A DNA stretch of 64,000 bases from Nocardioides gansuensis. Lineage in GTDB: Bacteria; Actinomycetota; Actinomycetes; Propionibacteriales; Nocardioidaceae. Below, in pieces: positions 45,816 to 55,678 of the stretch; positions within the stretch are counted from its first letter, which is position 1, and each line of letters opens with the position of its first letter. Below the pieces are notes generated by a model. That model was not told where the DNA came from. It saw only the letters and a list, made by a program, of their open reading frames with translations, and searched no databases. The translations under genes and the position numbers were made by a program. Where the stretch lies: contig NZ_QDGZ01000001.1 of NCBI RefSeq assembly GCF_003076135.1, forward strand, positions 434,001-498,000, given 5' to 3'.

Positions 45816-46742
45816 ATGGCCAGCCCCCTCCTCGACCTGCCCGGCGCGGTTGCCGGCGACGGGATCGACGCCCCCGTCGCGGCGCACTACGGCTCCTTCA
45901 ACATCGAGCAGCGCACGCTGGAGTCGGGCGACGGGTTCGTCGACCTCTCCCACCGCGACGTCGTCCGGATCGCCGGGCCCGACCGGCTGACCTGGCTGCA
46001 CTCGCTGACCACGCAGGACTTCACCGGCCTGGGGCCGGGCGTGTGGACCTCCGCGCTGGTGCTCTCGCCGCAGGGGCACGTCGAGCACGCGTTCACCGGT
46101 GTGAATGACGGGGAGGCCTTCACCGCGCACACCGAGCCGGGCATGGGCGCCGGGCTCGTCGCCTGGCTCGACTCGATGCGCTTCATGATGCGCGTGGAGG
46201 TCGGCCTGGTCGACGACCTGGCGGTGATGTGGCGGCCCACGAAGACGGACCTGGTGCCGCGCGCACGAATGCGCGAGTACGCCGAGGCGGCGGGCCCTGC
46301 ATGCGGGCTGTGGGCCCACGAGGCCCTGCGGATCGCGCGGGGAGAGCCGCGGCTCGGCCTGGACACCGACCACCGCACCATCCCCAACGAGGTCGGCTGG
46401 ATCGGCTCCGCCGTGCACCTCGACAAGGGCTGCTACCGCGGCCAGGAGACCGTCGCCCGGGTGCACACCCTGGGTCGCCCGCCGCGGCGCCTGACGCTGC
46501 TCCACCTCGACGGCTCGGAGAACCGGCTGCCCGCGGCGGGCTCCCCGCTGCTGCACGAGGGGCGCGAGGTGGGCTTCGTCGGCTCCTCGGCCCGTCACCA
46601 CGAGCTCGGCCCGATCGCCCTGGGGCTGGTCAAGCGCAACGTCCCCGTCGACGCGCCGCTCGAGGTCGACTCGATGCCCGTCGCCCAGGAGGTCGTGGTC
46701 GACCCCGAGGTCGGGCTGCACGTGCGGCCGCGCCTGCGCTGA
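45816..46742 (+). CDS. ygfZ: YgfZ/GcvT-like folate-binding protein
   Basis: 308 residues. The YgfZ signature K-G-C-Y-R-G-Q-E-T-V-A-R (about 207-218) is intact. The N-terminal tetrahydrofolate-binding GcvT-like fold includes L-T-W-L-H-S-L-T-T-Q-D. YgfZ supports repair and assembly of Fe-S enzymes such as MiaB. TAGACT and six bases precede the ATG, so it has a leaderless start despite closeness to the Fur gene. Confidence 0.92.
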   Translation: MASPLLDLPGAVAGDGIDAPVAAHYGSFNIEQRTLESGDGFVDLSHRDVVRIAGPDRLTWLHSLTTQDFTGLGPGVWTSALVLSPQGHVEHAFTGVNDGEAFTAHTEPGMGAGLVAWLDSMRFMMRVEVGLVDDLAVMWRPTKTDLVPRARMREYAEAAGPACGLWAHEALRIARGEPRLGLDTDHRTIPNEVGWIGSAVHLDKGCYRGQETVARVHTLGRPPRRLTLLHLDGSENRLPAAGSPLLHEGREVGFVGSSARHHELGPIALGLVKRNVPVDAPLEVDSMPVAQEVVVDPEVGLHVRPRLR

Positions 46743-46773
46743 CCGGCGTACTGCTGCGCCTCGCCGGGCCGGG

Positions 46774-46800
46774 GTCACGAGCGCGTCATCCGCACGAAAC
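46774..46800 (+). promoter_or_regulatory. GlnR-like box of the urease operon
   Basis: GTCAC, six bases, GTCAT, six bases, GAAAC: half-sites on an 11-base period matching the GTnAC-n6-GaAAC pattern of actinobacterial GlnR. It ends ten bases before the TAGGTT -10 and so covers the -35 region. A GlnR-type gene lies 6 kb downstream. Confidence 0.7.
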
Positions 46801-46810
46801 ATCCGCTGCC

Positions 46811-46816
46811 TAGGTT
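46811..46816 (+). promoter_or_regulatory. -10 element TAGGTT of the urease operon
   Basis: TAGGTT, seven bases, then the ATG of a short upstream ORF (46824), not of ureA (46859). Confidence 0.6.
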
Positions 46817-46823
46817 TGCTCCC

Positions 46824-46858
46824 ATGTGCCGTGATGCAACCCATGTCGGCGGTCTGAC

Positions 46859-46868
<10 letters not shown>
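46824..46868 (+). CDS. leaderless 14-codon upstream ORF overlapping the ureA start
   Basis: Encodes [14 protein letters not shown]. Its ATG is seven bases after TAGGTT, the same spacing as annotated genes here. Its stop (46866-46868) lies just beyond the ureA ATG (46859), so ribosomes ending here could restart on ureA, which has only a weak ribosome site. Whether the peptide matters is unknown. Confidence 0.5.
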
Positions 46869-47161
<293 letters not shown>

Positions 47162-47172
47162 GGCAGGAAGAC

Positions 47173-47511
47173 ATGGGAACCCACACCGACGGTCCCGGCG
47201 CGATCCGCTGCGCACCCGGAGTGCTCGTCCTCAACGCCGACCGCACGCCGGAGGAGCGCCGGACGCTCGTCATCACCAACACCGGCGACCGCCCGGTGCA
47301 GATCGGCTCGCACATCCACCTGGCGCAGGTCAACGCGGCGCTCGCCTTCGACCGCGCCCGCGCCGAGGGCTTCCGGCTGGACGTGCCGTCCGGGACGTCG
47401 CAACGGTTCGAGCCGGGCGCCTCGCGCGAGGTCGCGATCGTGGCGTTGCGCGGGGCCCGGGTCGTGCCCGGCATCCAGGTCCGCGACGGCGAGGAGCACG
47501 CCGATGGCTGA
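47173..47511 (+). CDS. ureB: urease subunit beta
   Basis: 112 residues. [25 protein letters not shown] is the conserved beta-subunit core (usually S-H-x-H-F-x-E-V-N), followed by [18 protein letters not shown] 47173 has AGGAAG upstream. It overlaps ureC by eight bases. Confidence 0.95.
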   Translation: MGTHTDGPGAIRCAPGVLVLNADRTPEERRTLVITNTGDRPVQIGSHIHLAQVNAALAFDRARAEGFRLDVPSGTSQRFEPGASREVAIVALRGARVVPGIQVRDGEEHADG

Positions 47512-49201
47512 GATCAGCCGCGAGCGGTACGCCGCGATCTACGGGCCGACGGCCGGTGACCAGGTGCGTCTGGGCGACACCGACCTGTGGGTCGAGATCG
47601 AGCAGGACCTCACCTTCGGCGGCGAGGAGGCGATCTTCGGGGGCGGCAAGTCCATCCGCGAGTCGATGGCCCAGTCGACGGTGCCGCGCGCCGGGGGAGC
47701 GCTCGACACCGTCATCACCAACGCGGTCGTGCTGGACCACTGGGGCGTCGTGCGCGCCGACGTCGGCCTACGCGACGGCCGGATCGTGGCGCTCGGCCGG
47801 GCCGGCAACCCGGACATCGCCGACGGTGTCCACCCCCAGCTGGTCATCGGGCCCGGCACCGACGTGATCGCGGGGGAGGGCAAGATCCTCACGGCCGGCG
47901 CCATCGACGTACACGTCCACCTGCTGTCCCGCTCCCAGGTCGTGGAGGCGCTGGCCACCGGCACCACCACCATCGGCGGGGGCGGCACCGGGCCCTCGGA
48001 GGGGTCGAAGGCCACCACCGTCACCCCCGGTGCCTGGCACCTGCAGGCCGTGCACCGCGCGCTCGACGAGCTGCCGGTCAACGTGCTCCTCATGGGCAAG
48101 GGCAACACGGTGTCCGCTGCCGGTCTGGCGGAGCAGGCGCTGGCGGGTGCCGCGGCCTACAAGGTGCACGAGGACTGGGGGTCGACTCCGGCCGCGATCG
48201 ACGCGGCGCTGCGGGCGGCCGACGAGTTCGGGCTCCAGGTCACGCTGCACTCCGACAGCCTCAACGAGGCCGGCTTCCTCGAGTCGACGCTGGCCGCGAT
48301 CGGCGGCCGCTCCATCCACGCCTTCCACGCCGAGGGCGCGGGCGGGGGCCACGCGCCGGACATCATGAAGGTCGCCTCGCACGCCCACGTGATCCCCGGC
48401 TCGACCAACCCGACGCTGCCGCACACCGTCAACACGGTCGCCGAGCACCTCGACATGCTGATGGTCTGCCACCACCTCAACCCGCGCGTGCCGGAGGACC
48501 TGGCGTTCGCGGAGTCGCGGATCCGGGCCACCACGATCGCCGCCGAGGACCTGCTGCACGACCTGGGCGCCATGTCGATCACCTCCTCCGATGCGCAGGC
48601 CATGGGGCGCATCGGCGAGGTGGTCTGCCGCACCTGGCAGGTCGCCCACGTGATGAAGGCCCGGTTCGGCTCGCTGGGCGGAGCGGCCGACAACGTGCGG
48701 GCGAAGCGCTACGTCGCGAAGTACACGATCAACCCCGCGATCGCGCACGGCATCGGGCACGAGGTCGGCTCCGTTGAGCCCGGCAAGCTGGCCGACCTGG
48801 TGCTGTGGGACCCGCGGTTCTTCGGCATCCGGCCCCAGGTCGTCCTCAAGGGCGGCGCCCTGGTGTGGGGGGCGCTGGGGGACCCCAACGCCTCGATCCC
48901 CACGCCGCAGCCGGTGCTGATGCGGCCGACCCTGGTCGGTGCGGACGGGGCGGACCACTCGGTCACCTTCGTGGCGCCCGCTGCCCTGGCCGACGGCCTC
49001 GCGGCCAGGCTGGGGCTGCGGAGGCGGCTTGCCGCCGTCACCCCCACGCGCGACGTAGGGAAGGCCGACATGGTCAACAACGACGCCCTGCCCGACATCT
49101 CCATCGACCCCGAGACGTTTGCGATCGAGATCGAGGGCGAGCTGGTGACCCCGGCTCCGGCCACGTCCCTGCCGCTCGCCCAGCTCTACTCGATGTTCTG
49201 A
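47504..49201 (+). CDS. ureC: urease subunit alpha (catalytic)
   Basis: 565 residues. Nickel ligands: H-V-H (about 135-137), the Lys to be carbamylated in Y-K-V-H-E-D-W-G (about 217), His in [12 protein letters not shown] and the Asp in S-S-D-A-Q-A-M-G; the flap M-V-C-H-H-L-N-P has the active-site Cys and His. All catalytic residues are kept. Several flanking positions differ from common ureases (A-I-D-V-H-V-H-L-L for G-I-D-T-H-I-H-F-I), marking a divergent clade. The stop overlaps the ureF start. Confidence 0.96.
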   Translation: MAEISRERYAAIYGPTAGDQVRLGDTDLWVEIEQDLTFGGEEAIFGGGKSIRESMAQSTVPRAGGALDTVITNAVVLDHWGVVRADVGLRDGRIVALGRAGNPDIADGVHPQLVIGPGTDVIAGEGKILTAGAIDVHVHLLSRSQVVEALATGTTTIGGGGTGPSEGSKATTVTPGAWHLQAVHRALDELPVNVLLMGKGNTVSAAGLAEQALAGAAAYKVHEDWGSTPAAIDAALRAADEFGLQVTLHSDSLNEAGFLESTLAAIGGRSIHAFHAEGAGGGHAPDIMKVASHAHVIPGSTNPTLPHTVNTVAEHLDMLMVCHHLNPRVPEDLAFAESRIRATTIAAEDLLHDLGAMSITSSDAQAMGRIGEVVCRTWQVAHVMKARFGSLGGAADNVRAKRYVAKYTINPAIAHGIGHEVGSVEPGKLADLVLWDPRFFGIRPQVVLKGGALVWGALGDPNASIPTPQPVLMRPTLVGADGADHSVTFVAPAALADGLAARLGLRRRLAAVTPTRDVGKADMVNNDALPDISIDPETFAIEIEGELVTPAPATSLPLAQLYSMF

Positions 49202-49833
49202 TGCACCCCGTCGCCCTGCTCCTTTCCGACGCGCGGCTGCCCGTGGCCGGCCACACCCAGTCGGGCGGGCTGGAGCCGGCACTCGCGGCCGGCCTCGACG
49301 ACGTACCGGGCTATCTCGCGCTGCGCCTCGCGACGGTGACGCGGACGGAGGCGGCGACCGCCGTGGTCACCCTGGCCCACCTGCAGCGAGGTGAGGGGAT
49401 CGACGCGGTGTACGACGCGTGGGCGGCACGCACGCCCAGCGCCGCCATGCGCGAGACCTCCCGGGAGCTGGGGCGGGCGCTGTGGCGGCTGGCCTCCCGG
49501 CTCTGGCCGTTGCCGCCGTTGCCGGCATGGATGCCGCGACCTGTCGTGCTGGGAGCGGTGGCGGTGGCCTGCGACCTGCCGGCGGAGGATCTCGTCCGGG
49601 TCATCGGCTACGACGACCTGCAGACCGTCGCGTCCGCGGCCCTCAAGCTGCGGCCACTGGACCCTGCGGTCGCCACCGGCTGGGTCGTGGCCGCCCTGCC
49701 GCTCCTCGACCAGCTGGCCTCGTCCGTGACCGGGCTGGCCCGGCCGGAGGAGATCCCCGCCACCGGCGCGCCCTGGATCGAGCAGCTCGCCGAGACCCAC
49801 GCCGCCACCAGCAGGAGGTTGTTCCGTGCCTGA
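49201..49833 (+). CDS. ureF: urease accessory protein UreF
   Basis: 210 residues, all-helical. [20 protein letters not shown] is the UreF N-terminal motif (normally ...L-P-x-G-x-F-x-x-S-x-G-L-E). UreF gates the UreG GTPase during nickel insertion. ATG overlaps the ureC stop (TGATG); it overlaps ureG by eight bases. Confidence 0.9.
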   Translation: MHPVALLLSDARLPVAGHTQSGGLEPALAAGLDDVPGYLALRLATVTRTEAATAVVTLAHLQRGEGIDAVYDAWAARTPSAAMRETSRELGRALWRLASRLWPLPPLPAWMPRPVVLGAVAVACDLPAEDLVRVIGYDDLQTVASAALKLRPLDPAVATGWVVAALPLLDQLASSVTGLARPEEIPATGAPWIEQLAETHAATSRRLFRA

Positions 49834-50557
49834 CCCCACCCGTGCTCCGTCCACCCGTGCCCTCCGCCTCGGGATCTGCGGTCCCGTCGGCACCGGCAAG
49901 TCGTCGCTGATCATGACCATCTGCGCGTCCCTCGCCGCCGAGCTAGAGATCGGCGTGGTCACCAACGACATCTACACCGACGAGGACGCGCGGATGATCC
50001 GCGCCGCGGGGGTGCTCCCGTCGGCGAGGGTGGTCGCCGTCGAGACGGGCGCCTGCCCGCACACCGCGATCCGGGACGACGTCACGGCCAACCTGATGGC
50101 GGTGGAGGACCTGGAGGCGGCGTTCGCCCTGGACCTCGTGCTGGTGGAGTCCGGTGGCGACAACCTGACCGCGACGTTCTCGCCGGCCCTGGTGGACACC
50201 CAGATCTTCGTGATCGACGTCGCCGGAGGGGGCGACGTGGCCCGCAAGGGGGGACCGGGCATCGAGCGGGCAGACCTGCTGGTGGTCAACAAGACCGACC
50301 TGGCACCGCACGTCGGCGTCGCCGTCGAGGAGATGTGCGCCGACGCGACGGCGGCCCGCGAAGGCCGACCGGTCCTGGCGCTGTCCCGGCACGACCCGGA
50401 CTTGGTCGCCCTGCTCCTCGACTGGGTGCGTGGTCAGGTCGCCTCCCACGCCGCCGGCACGCTGGTGCCGGCGGACCCCGGTCCGATGGCGCCCCACTTC
50501 CACGCCGAGACCGGATGGCACAGCCATGACGACCACCCCCTCACGCACCAGCACTGA
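49826..50557 (+). CDS. ureG: urease accessory GTPase UreG
   Basis: 243 residues. P-loop G-P-V-G-T-G-K-S-S (about 19-27), the metal-binding T-G-A-C-P-H motif (about 73-78) and the guanine motif N-K-T-D (about 155) are present. Delivers nickel to apo-urease with GTP. The C-terminal tail is His-rich ([14 protein letters not shown], final H-Q-H), which may substitute for the missing nickel carrier UreE. GTG start has GCAGGAGG upstream; ureD begins 32 bases before its stop. Confidence 0.95.
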   Translation: MPDPTRAPSTRALRLGICGPVGTGKSSLIMTICASLAAELEIGVVTNDIYTDEDARMIRAAGVLPSARVVAVETGACPHTAIRDDVTANLMAVEDLEAAFALDLVLVESGGDNLTATFSPALVDTQIFVIDVAGGGDVARKGGPGIERADLLVVNKTDLAPHVGVAVEEMCADATAAREGRPVLALSRHDPDLVALLLDWVRGQVASHAAGTLVPADPGPMAPHFHAETGWHSHDDHPLTHQH

Positions 50558-51224
50558 CACCACCGTCGTCTCGCTCCACCGGACCACCGGGGGCCGGGTC
50601 CGGGTCACCTCGGGTGGCGGCGCGTTCCGGTGCCTGACCCTCGGTGTGTCTCCCTCGGGCGCCCGGGTCGCCCTGGTGCCCGACCGCGCGCTCCTGCTCA
50701 CCGGGGACTCCGTCGCCTTCCGCGTCTCGGTGGACGCCGGACTCACCCTCCACCTGCAGGAGACCAGCGGGACCGTGGCCTACGACATGCGCGGCGGCTG
50801 CGCCTCGTGGTCGCTCTCCGCCAGCGTGGGACCGGGCGCGGGCCTGGTACTCGACGCCCTGCCCTGGGTGTCGGCAGCCGGCTCGCGGGTGGCGCGGACG
50901 ACGGACGTCGCGCTGCTCGGGGACGCGACGCTGCTGGCCCGGGAGACGCTGGTGGTGGGGCGCTCGGGCGAGCCCGCGGGGGATCTGGTGGCGCGCACGT
51001 CGGTCACCCGCGACGGTCGCCCCGTCCTCGTGGAGGAGCTCCGCAGCGCCCACCTCGCGCCGTACCGTGTCCTCGACAGCGTGCTGGCGATCGGGCTCGA
51101 CGGACCACACCCCGACGCCATGCGGCTCGAGACCGGGGACGCCCTCTGGCGCCGGCTCGGAAGGGAGACCCACGAGACGGCCGCCTCGCTCGGCCCGATC
51201 TGGTCCCGGCTGGCGTCGGGATAG
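50526..51224 (+). CDS. ureD: urease accessory protein UreD
   Basis: 232 residues, beta-rich. UreD-typical [27 protein letters not shown] and later [12 protein letters not shown] are visible. It scaffolds UreF-UreG on apo-urease. It overlaps ureG by 32 bases. Its TAG stop (51222-51224) is the first triplet of 59-bp repeat copy 4, so the C-terminus ends exactly at the repeat. Confidence 0.9.
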   Translation: MTTTPSRTSTDTTVVSLHRTTGGRVRVTSGGGAFRCLTLGVSPSGARVALVPDRALLLTGDSVAFRVSVDAGLTLHLQETSGTVAYDMRGGCASWSLSASVGPGAGLVLDALPWVSAAGSRVARTTDVALLGDATLLARETLVVGRSGEPAGDLVARTSVTRDGRPVLVEELRSAHLAPYRVLDSVLAIGLDGPHPDAMRLETGDALWRRLGRETHETAASLGPIWSRLASG

Positions 51225-51280
51225 TCCGTGACGAAGGGACCCCCGGAATCGCCCGGGACGGGTCCGTTCGTCACGGACTA
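51222..51280. repeat. 59-bp palindromic repeat, copy 4
   Basis: Left arm TAGTCCGTGACGA, AG, GGACCC; right arm GGGTCCGT, TCGTCACGGACTA, with one mismatched arm position. Centre 51243-51259 is unique. Flanks extend the symmetry (GTCGGGA / TCCCGTC). The two outer TAG triplets are the stop codons of ureD (plus) and mshD (minus). Confidence 0.92.
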
Positions 51281-52108
51281 TCCCGTCGGGGCGGGAGCAT
51301 CCCGGCTGTACATCACGTGGGTGTCGCTCGGCGCGTGGCTGAAGCCGAGACCGGAGTAGGTGCGGATCGCGGCGGCGTTGTCGCCCTCGACGTAGAGGAC
51401 GACCTCGCCGACCCCGAGGCCCGTGAGGTGGTGCAGGCCCGCGAGGGTCAGCGCGCGCCCGAGGCCGCGACCCTGGGCCTCCGGGGCGATGCCCAGGACG
51501 TAGACCTCGCCGAGACCGGGGGAGTGCTGCTTGGTCCAGTGGAAGCCGAGCAGCCGGTCGCGCTCCGGCACGACGAGCAGGCCCGCGGGGTCCCACCACG
51601 GCTCGGCCATCCGGAGGGCCAGGCCCTCCGCGTCGAGCGCGCCCTGCTCGGGGTGGTGGGCGAAGGCAGCCGCGTTGACCCGGAGCAGCTCGTCGCGGTC
51701 GGAGTCGCGGTAGCTGCGGATCTCGACGCCGGCCGGCACCGGGAGGAGCGGCTCCGTGAGCGCCCGCCGCATCAGCCAGAGCTCGCGCACGCGCCTGAAG
51801 CCATGCGCGGCCGCGAGCCGGGCCGCCGCAGGGTGGTCGGCATGCGACCACGCTGTGAGCACGGTGTGCTGCTCCAGCGCCTTCCGCAGCAGCTCGCCGC
51901 CCAGCCCCCGCCCACGCGCCCGGGGGTGTACGACGAGGCTCAGGGCCTCGTCGACGACGAGCCAGAAGCCCTCGGCGCCCTGCTCGCCGGCGACGTCATG
52001 CCCGAACGGGGAGCGCAGGGCCAGCCAGGTCGCCTCGTCGAGGGGCTCTGCGCCGTCGGCAAGTGCGGCGGCCTCCGCGACAGCGGCGATCCGGTCGAGG
52101 TCGAGCAC
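51278..52108 (-). CDS. mshD: mycothiol synthase (mycothiol acetyltransferase)
   Basis: 276 residues with two tandem GNAT domains (1-130 and 140-276). The active C-terminal one has G-E-V-Y-V-L-G-I-A-P-E-A-Q-G-R-G-L-G-R-A-L-T (about 198-219), F-H-W-T-K-Q-H and the end L-G-F-S-H-A-P-S-D-T-H-V-M-Y, all typical of MshD. It acetylates Cys-GlcN-Ins in the last step of mycothiol synthesis. GTG start is six bases after TAGGCT. Its TAG stop is supplied by repeat copy 4. It lies downstream of the glnR-like gene, as in Mycobacterium (Rv0818-Rv0819). Confidence 0.93.
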   Translation of the reverse strand: MLDLDRIAAVAEAAALADGAEPLDEATWLALRSPFGHDVAGEQGAEGFWLVVDEALSLVVHPRARGRGLGGELLRKALEQHTVLTAWSHADHPAAARLAAAHGFRRVRELWLMRRALTEPLLPVPAGVEIRSYRDSDRDELLRVNAAAFAHHPEQGALDAEGLALRMAEPWWDPAGLLVVPERDRLLGFHWTKQHSPGLGEVYVLGIAPEAQGRGLGRALTLAGLHHLTGLGVGEVVLYVEGDNAAAIRTYSGLGFSHAPSDTHVMYSRDAPAPTG

Positions 52109-52131
52109 TCGGCGAGCCTAGCGCCGTGGCG

Positions 52132-52860
52132 TCAGCGCGAGGCGGGAGACTCCTGGCCGGACTCCTCGGTGACCCGCTCCTTGGCCGGCAGCACGAAGCG
52201 GTAGCCGACGTTGCGGACCGTGCCGATGAGGTGCTCGTTCTCGGGGCCGAGCTTGGCGCGCAGCCTCCGGACGTGCACGTCGACGGTGCGGGTGCCGCCG
52301 AAGTAGTCGTAGCCCCAGACCTCCTGCAGCAGCTGCTGGCGGGAGAAGACCCGGCCGGGGTGCTGGGCGAGGTACTTGAGGAGCTCGAACTCCTTGTAGG
52401 TCAGGTCGAGCGCGCGGCCGCCGATCTTGGCGGTGTAGGTCGCGTCGTCGACGACGACCTCCCCGGACCGGATCACGTGGGCGCTGGGGTCGTCGGCTTC
52501 GCGCTGGGCGATGAGCCGGCCGATCGCGAGCCGGATGCGGGCCTCGAGCTCGGCCGGGCCGCAGGTGTGGAGCACGACGTCGTCCATCCCCCAGTCGTGG
52601 GCGACGACCGCGAGCCCACCCTCGGTGACGATGAGGATGACGGGGCTGTCGGTGCCGGTCGTGCGGATCAGGCGGCACAGGTCGCGGGCCCCGGCGAGCT
52701 CGTGGCGTCCGTCGACCAGCAGGAGGTCGGCCTCGGGCGCCTCGAGCAGCGCCGACCCCTCGGCGGGGAGGATCTTGACGGAGTGCCCGAGCAGCGCGAG
52801 CCCGGGGAGCACCTCCGCCGAGGGCTGGAGGGCGCTCGTCAGCAGCAGCAAGTTACTCAC
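52132..52860 (-). CDS. glnR: GlnR-type OmpR-family orphan response regulator
   Basis: 242 residues. The N-terminal receiver-like domain (1-115) lacks the usual acidic pocket and Lys, as in GlnR, which works unphosphorylated. The C-terminal winged helix (about 130-225: [27 protein letters not shown]) binds DNA. No kinase is adjacent. Position next to mshD matches Rv0818 (GlnR). GTG 52860 has AAGGAGG upstream and a TATCCT -10 at the complement of 52895-52900. It likely controls the nearby urease operon. Confidence 0.88.
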   Translation of the reverse strand: MSNLLLLTSALQPSAEVLPGLALLGHSVKILPAEGSALLEAPEADLLLVDGRHELAGARDLCRLIRTTGTDSPVILIVTEGGLAVVAHDWGMDDVVLHTCGPAELEARIRLAIGRLIAQREADDPSAHVIRSGEVVVDDATYTAKIGGRALDLTYKEFELLKYLAQHPGRVFSRQQLLQEVWGYDYFGGTRTVDVHVRRLRAKLGPENEHLIGTVRNVGYRFVLPAKERVTEESGQESPASR

Positions 52861-52894
52861 GGGCCGGCCTCCTTCGCGCGAGGGCAGATGGGGA

Positions 52895-52900
52895 AGGATA
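52895..52900 (-). promoter_or_regulatory. -10 element TATCCT of the glnR-like gene
   Basis: Complement of 52895-52900; it leaves a short leader carrying AAGGAGG before the GTG. Confidence 0.45.
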
Positions 52901-52907
52901 ACGGGAC

Positions 52908-53201
52908 ATGGGCACCGAGATGGCTTCCTCGCGCACGCGTGAGACCGTGACGGTCCGCTACTGGGCGGGCGCGCGCGCCGCCGCAGGGGTGGACCACGAC
53001 GAGCTGGAGGTCGACGGGCCGACCACCCTGGCCGACGTCGTACGCCGCGTGGTCACCGCCCATCCCGGCCGGCTCGAGAGCGTGCTGGCAGTCTGCTCGG
53101 CGCTGGTGGGTGACCGGCCCGTCGGCACCCGGGAGCCGGCGGACGTGGTCGTGCGGCCCGGCGACACCGTCGAGTTCCTGCCCCCCTTCGCGGGCGGGTG
53201 A
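52908..53201 (+). CDS. MoaD/ThiS family sulfur carrier protein
   Basis: 97 residues, ubiquitin-like fold: [15 protein letters not shown] strand-helix start, [17 protein letters not shown] end. The C-terminal Gly-Gly is the site of thiocarboxylation. Sulfur goes to molybdopterin (MoaD) or another cofactor; without moaE or thi genes nearby the pathway is unknown. ATG 52908 is used; ATG 52920 would remove four residues. It is divergent from the glnR-like gene. Confidence 0.88.
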   Translation: MGTEMASSRTRETVTVRYWAGARAAAGVDHDELEVDGPTTLADVVRRVVTAHPGRLESVLAVCSALVGDRPVGTREPADVVVRPGDTVEFLPPFAGG

Positions 53202-53399
53202 CCAGCCCTCGAGTGCTCTCTCGGACCGGCTCTGTCCCACCAGGGGCACTCGATGGCACACTCGGCGCACCCGCGGTCTCGTGCCGCGGGGACTCGACGA
53301 CTTCTCAGACGTTTGTCCGACGGGATTTCGGGGGAGTGCTGGCTCGGGGTGACGGACCCATGTCCGCGCCGCTTCACACAATCTCACAGGGGGAACACC

Positions 53400-55568
53400 A
53401 TGGGTGTGCATCCAGGAGGCGTCGCGCGACGTCTCACCACCTGCGCCGCGGCGTCTGCACTCGCGGCGGGTGCGCTGTCGATGGGCCTCGCGGCCCCGGC
53501 GCACGCCGCGCCGGTCGCGGTGACCACGACGCTCACCGACCCGGCAGGCAACGGCCTCGACGGCTGGGTCGAGATCACCCGGCTGAACGCGGACGGCACC
53601 TTCGCCGGGTTCGACTTCGAGCCGGTCTCCGACGGACTGGTCTACATGTCGCTCGAGCCGGGCTCCTACAAGTTCGAGTTCAGCGGCCAGGACGGATTGT
53701 TCGTCCCCGAGTACTACAACAACAAGACGACGTACGACACGGCAGATGTCGTGCCGGTCACCGGCACGACGTCGCTCGATCCCGTGCAGCTGGCGCCGCG
53801 TCCGGTCGCAACCGGCCAGGTGCTCTCCCCGACCGGTCGCCCGGTCAGCGCGGAAGTGGAGGTCTACGACTCCACCGACGGCAGCTTCGTCGACTCCGTG
53901 AGCACCGACGAGGACGGTGTCTTCAAGTTCGGCGTCGCCGAGGGCAGCTACAAGGTGCTGATCGACCCCGACCACACCTTCGTGGCCGAGTGGTGGAACA
54001 ACAAGCCCAGCCTGGAGACGGCCGACCTCGTGACCGTGGGCGCGGCCGGCGCCAACTTCGGCGTGATCACGGTGACCAGGGGCGGCTCGATCAACGGACG
54101 GGTCACCAACGCCGCAGGGGCTCCGCTGGAGCGCGTGCTGGTGACGGCCGGGGGCTATTCCGACTACACGGACGCCAACGGTGTGTACCTGATCGAGGAG
54201 GTCCCGAGCGGCTCCTACGGCGTGCGCTTCAGCGACCCCGCCGCGGAGTACCTGCCGGAGTACTACAGCGACAAGGCGACCGAAGCAACCTCGGACCAGG
54301 TCGCCGTGGGCGTGGACCAGGCCGTGGGAGGCGTCGACGCAGTCCTCGCCAACGACCCGGCCGCGGCCGTCGACCCGGCCACCGTCGACATGTCCGGCAC
54401 CGTCACCGACTCCGCCGGTGCTCCGGTCATCGCAGCCACCGTCAGGCTCATCGACACGCCCGCCGATCCGGCTGACCGCGAGACGGTCGTCACGCTCCGG
54501 ACCAACCGGGCCGGCCAGTGGTTCGCCACCCAGCTCAACGAGCGGCATGCCGAGACCGAGTACAAGGTGAGCGCCACCGACCTCTTCGACCGCGAGGAGG
54601 GGCAGTACTACCGCCTCTCCCGCTTCTTCGGCGGTGCCCAGGCTTGGGAGAACGCCAAGCCCGTCGCGGTGCCGGCGGCCCACGTCAACATCACGCTGCC
54701 GCTGACCGGCGGCATCTCCGGCACCATCACCTCCGAGGCCGCACTGCCCGTCGAGGAGACCTGGGTGCGCGTCGTCACCGAGTTCGAGAACGAGGACCAC
54801 GGCTACGTGGACGTCGAGGACAGCGGCACCTACCTCACGACCAACCTGGAGCCGGGCAAGTACAAGGTGCTGTTCGGCGACAGCGGCACGGCTGGCTTCG
54901 ACGAGCGGCACGCGGGCGAGTGGTACGACAACACCACCTACGCCAAAGCCAAGGTGGTCACCGTCACGAGCGGCAAGACGACAGGCAGCATCAACGCCGC
55001 CCTCGGCAAGGACCTCAAGGCCCTGCGCAAGCCCGAGATCGAGGGCAACCCCTACATCGACGGCAAGGTGACGGCGTACCCCGGCGTCTGGACCGCGATG
55101 ACCGGCACGACGTTCATCTACGAGTGGCTGGTCGACGGCAAGGTCGTGGCCACCGGCCAGAGCCTGTCGCTCGGCACGTCGTACAAGAACGAGAAGGTCG
55201 TGCTGCGCGTCACCGCGGAGAACGGCGACCTCGACGGCACCGCGCTCGTCACCTCGCAGCGCATCGAGAAGAAGCCCAAGGTCAAGGTCAAGGTCTCCGG
55301 CTCGTCGGCGTCCTTCACGATCAAGGGCAAGGGCGTCAAGGCCAAGAAGATCAAGGGCAGCGTCGTCGTCAAGCGGATCAAGGACCTCGACGCCTACGGC
55401 GCACCGAAGTACGCCAAGGCCGGCAAGGCGAAGTTCGCCAACGGCAAGGGCAAGGTCCCGCTCAAGAAACTGAAGAAGGGCAAGAACAAGCTTGTCTTCT
55501 TCTTCGAGATCAAGGGCAAGCTCGGCGACGCGACCGTGAACAAGACGGTCAAGGTGCGCCGCCGCTGA
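53400..55568 (+). CDS. secreted surface protein with tandem carboxypeptidase-regulatory-like domains
   Basis: 722 residues. Signal peptide 1-37 (A-H-A-A-P). At least five beta-sandwich repeats of the CarboxypepD-reg type follow, each with G-x-V/I-x-D/N-x-x-G-x-P and G-x-Y-K/G-V-x-F, and several ending in a P-E-Y-Y-N-N-K-like motif (residues near 103, 200, 283). The last ~100 residues are very Lys-rich (K-V-K-V-K-V-S-G, K-K-I-K-G) and resemble a wall- or glycan-binding beta repeat; no LPXTG. ATG 53400 has AGGGGGAA upstream. Role unknown; adhesion is a guess. Confidence 0.8.
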   Translation: MGVHPGGVARRLTTCAAASALAAGALSMGLAAPAHAAPVAVTTTLTDPAGNGLDGWVEITRLNADGTFAGFDFEPVSDGLVYMSLEPGSYKFEFSGQDGLFVPEYYNNKTTYDTADVVPVTGTTSLDPVQLAPRPVATGQVLSPTGRPVSAEVEVYDSTDGSFVDSVSTDEDGVFKFGVAEGSYKVLIDPDHTFVAEWWNNKPSLETADLVTVGAAGANFGVITVTRGGSINGRVTNAAGAPLERVLVTAGGYSDYTDANGVYLIEEVPSGSYGVRFSDPAAEYLPEYYSDKATEATSDQVAVGVDQAVGGVDAVLANDPAAAVDPATVDMSGTVTDSAGAPVIAATVRLIDTPADPADRETVVTLRTNRAGQWFATQLNERHAETEYKVSATDLFDREEGQYYRLSRFFGGAQAWENAKPVAVPAAHVNITLPLTGGISGTITSEAALPVEETWVRVVTEFENEDHGYVDVEDSGTYLTTNLEPGKYKVLFGDSGTAGFDERHAGEWYDNTTYAKAKVVTVTSGKTTGSINAALGKDLKALRKPEIEGNPYIDGKVTAYPGVWTAMTGTTFIYEWLVDGKVVATGQSLSLGTSYKNEKVVLRVTAENGDLDGTALVTSQRIEKKPKVKVKVSGSSASFTIKGKGVKAKKIKGSVVVKRIKDLDAYGAPKYAKAGKAKFANGKGKVPLKKLKKGKNKLVFFFEIKGKLGDATVNKTVKVRRR

Positions 55569-55589
55569 CGCGAGCCTGAGTGACAGCCT

Positions 55590-55623
55590 GCGGGGCCCCG
55601 GGACCATCTCTCCGGGGCCCCGC
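55590..55623 (+). terminator. terminator after the surface protein gene
   Basis: GCGGGGCCCCGG, ten-base loop, CCGGGGCCCCGC: perfect 12-bp stem 21 bases after the stop. Confidence 0.88.
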
Positions 55624-55678
55624 TCCCATTTCCGGCTGCCGACCAGCGGTGGTTGTCGGCTGGCGATAGGTTGGCGCC

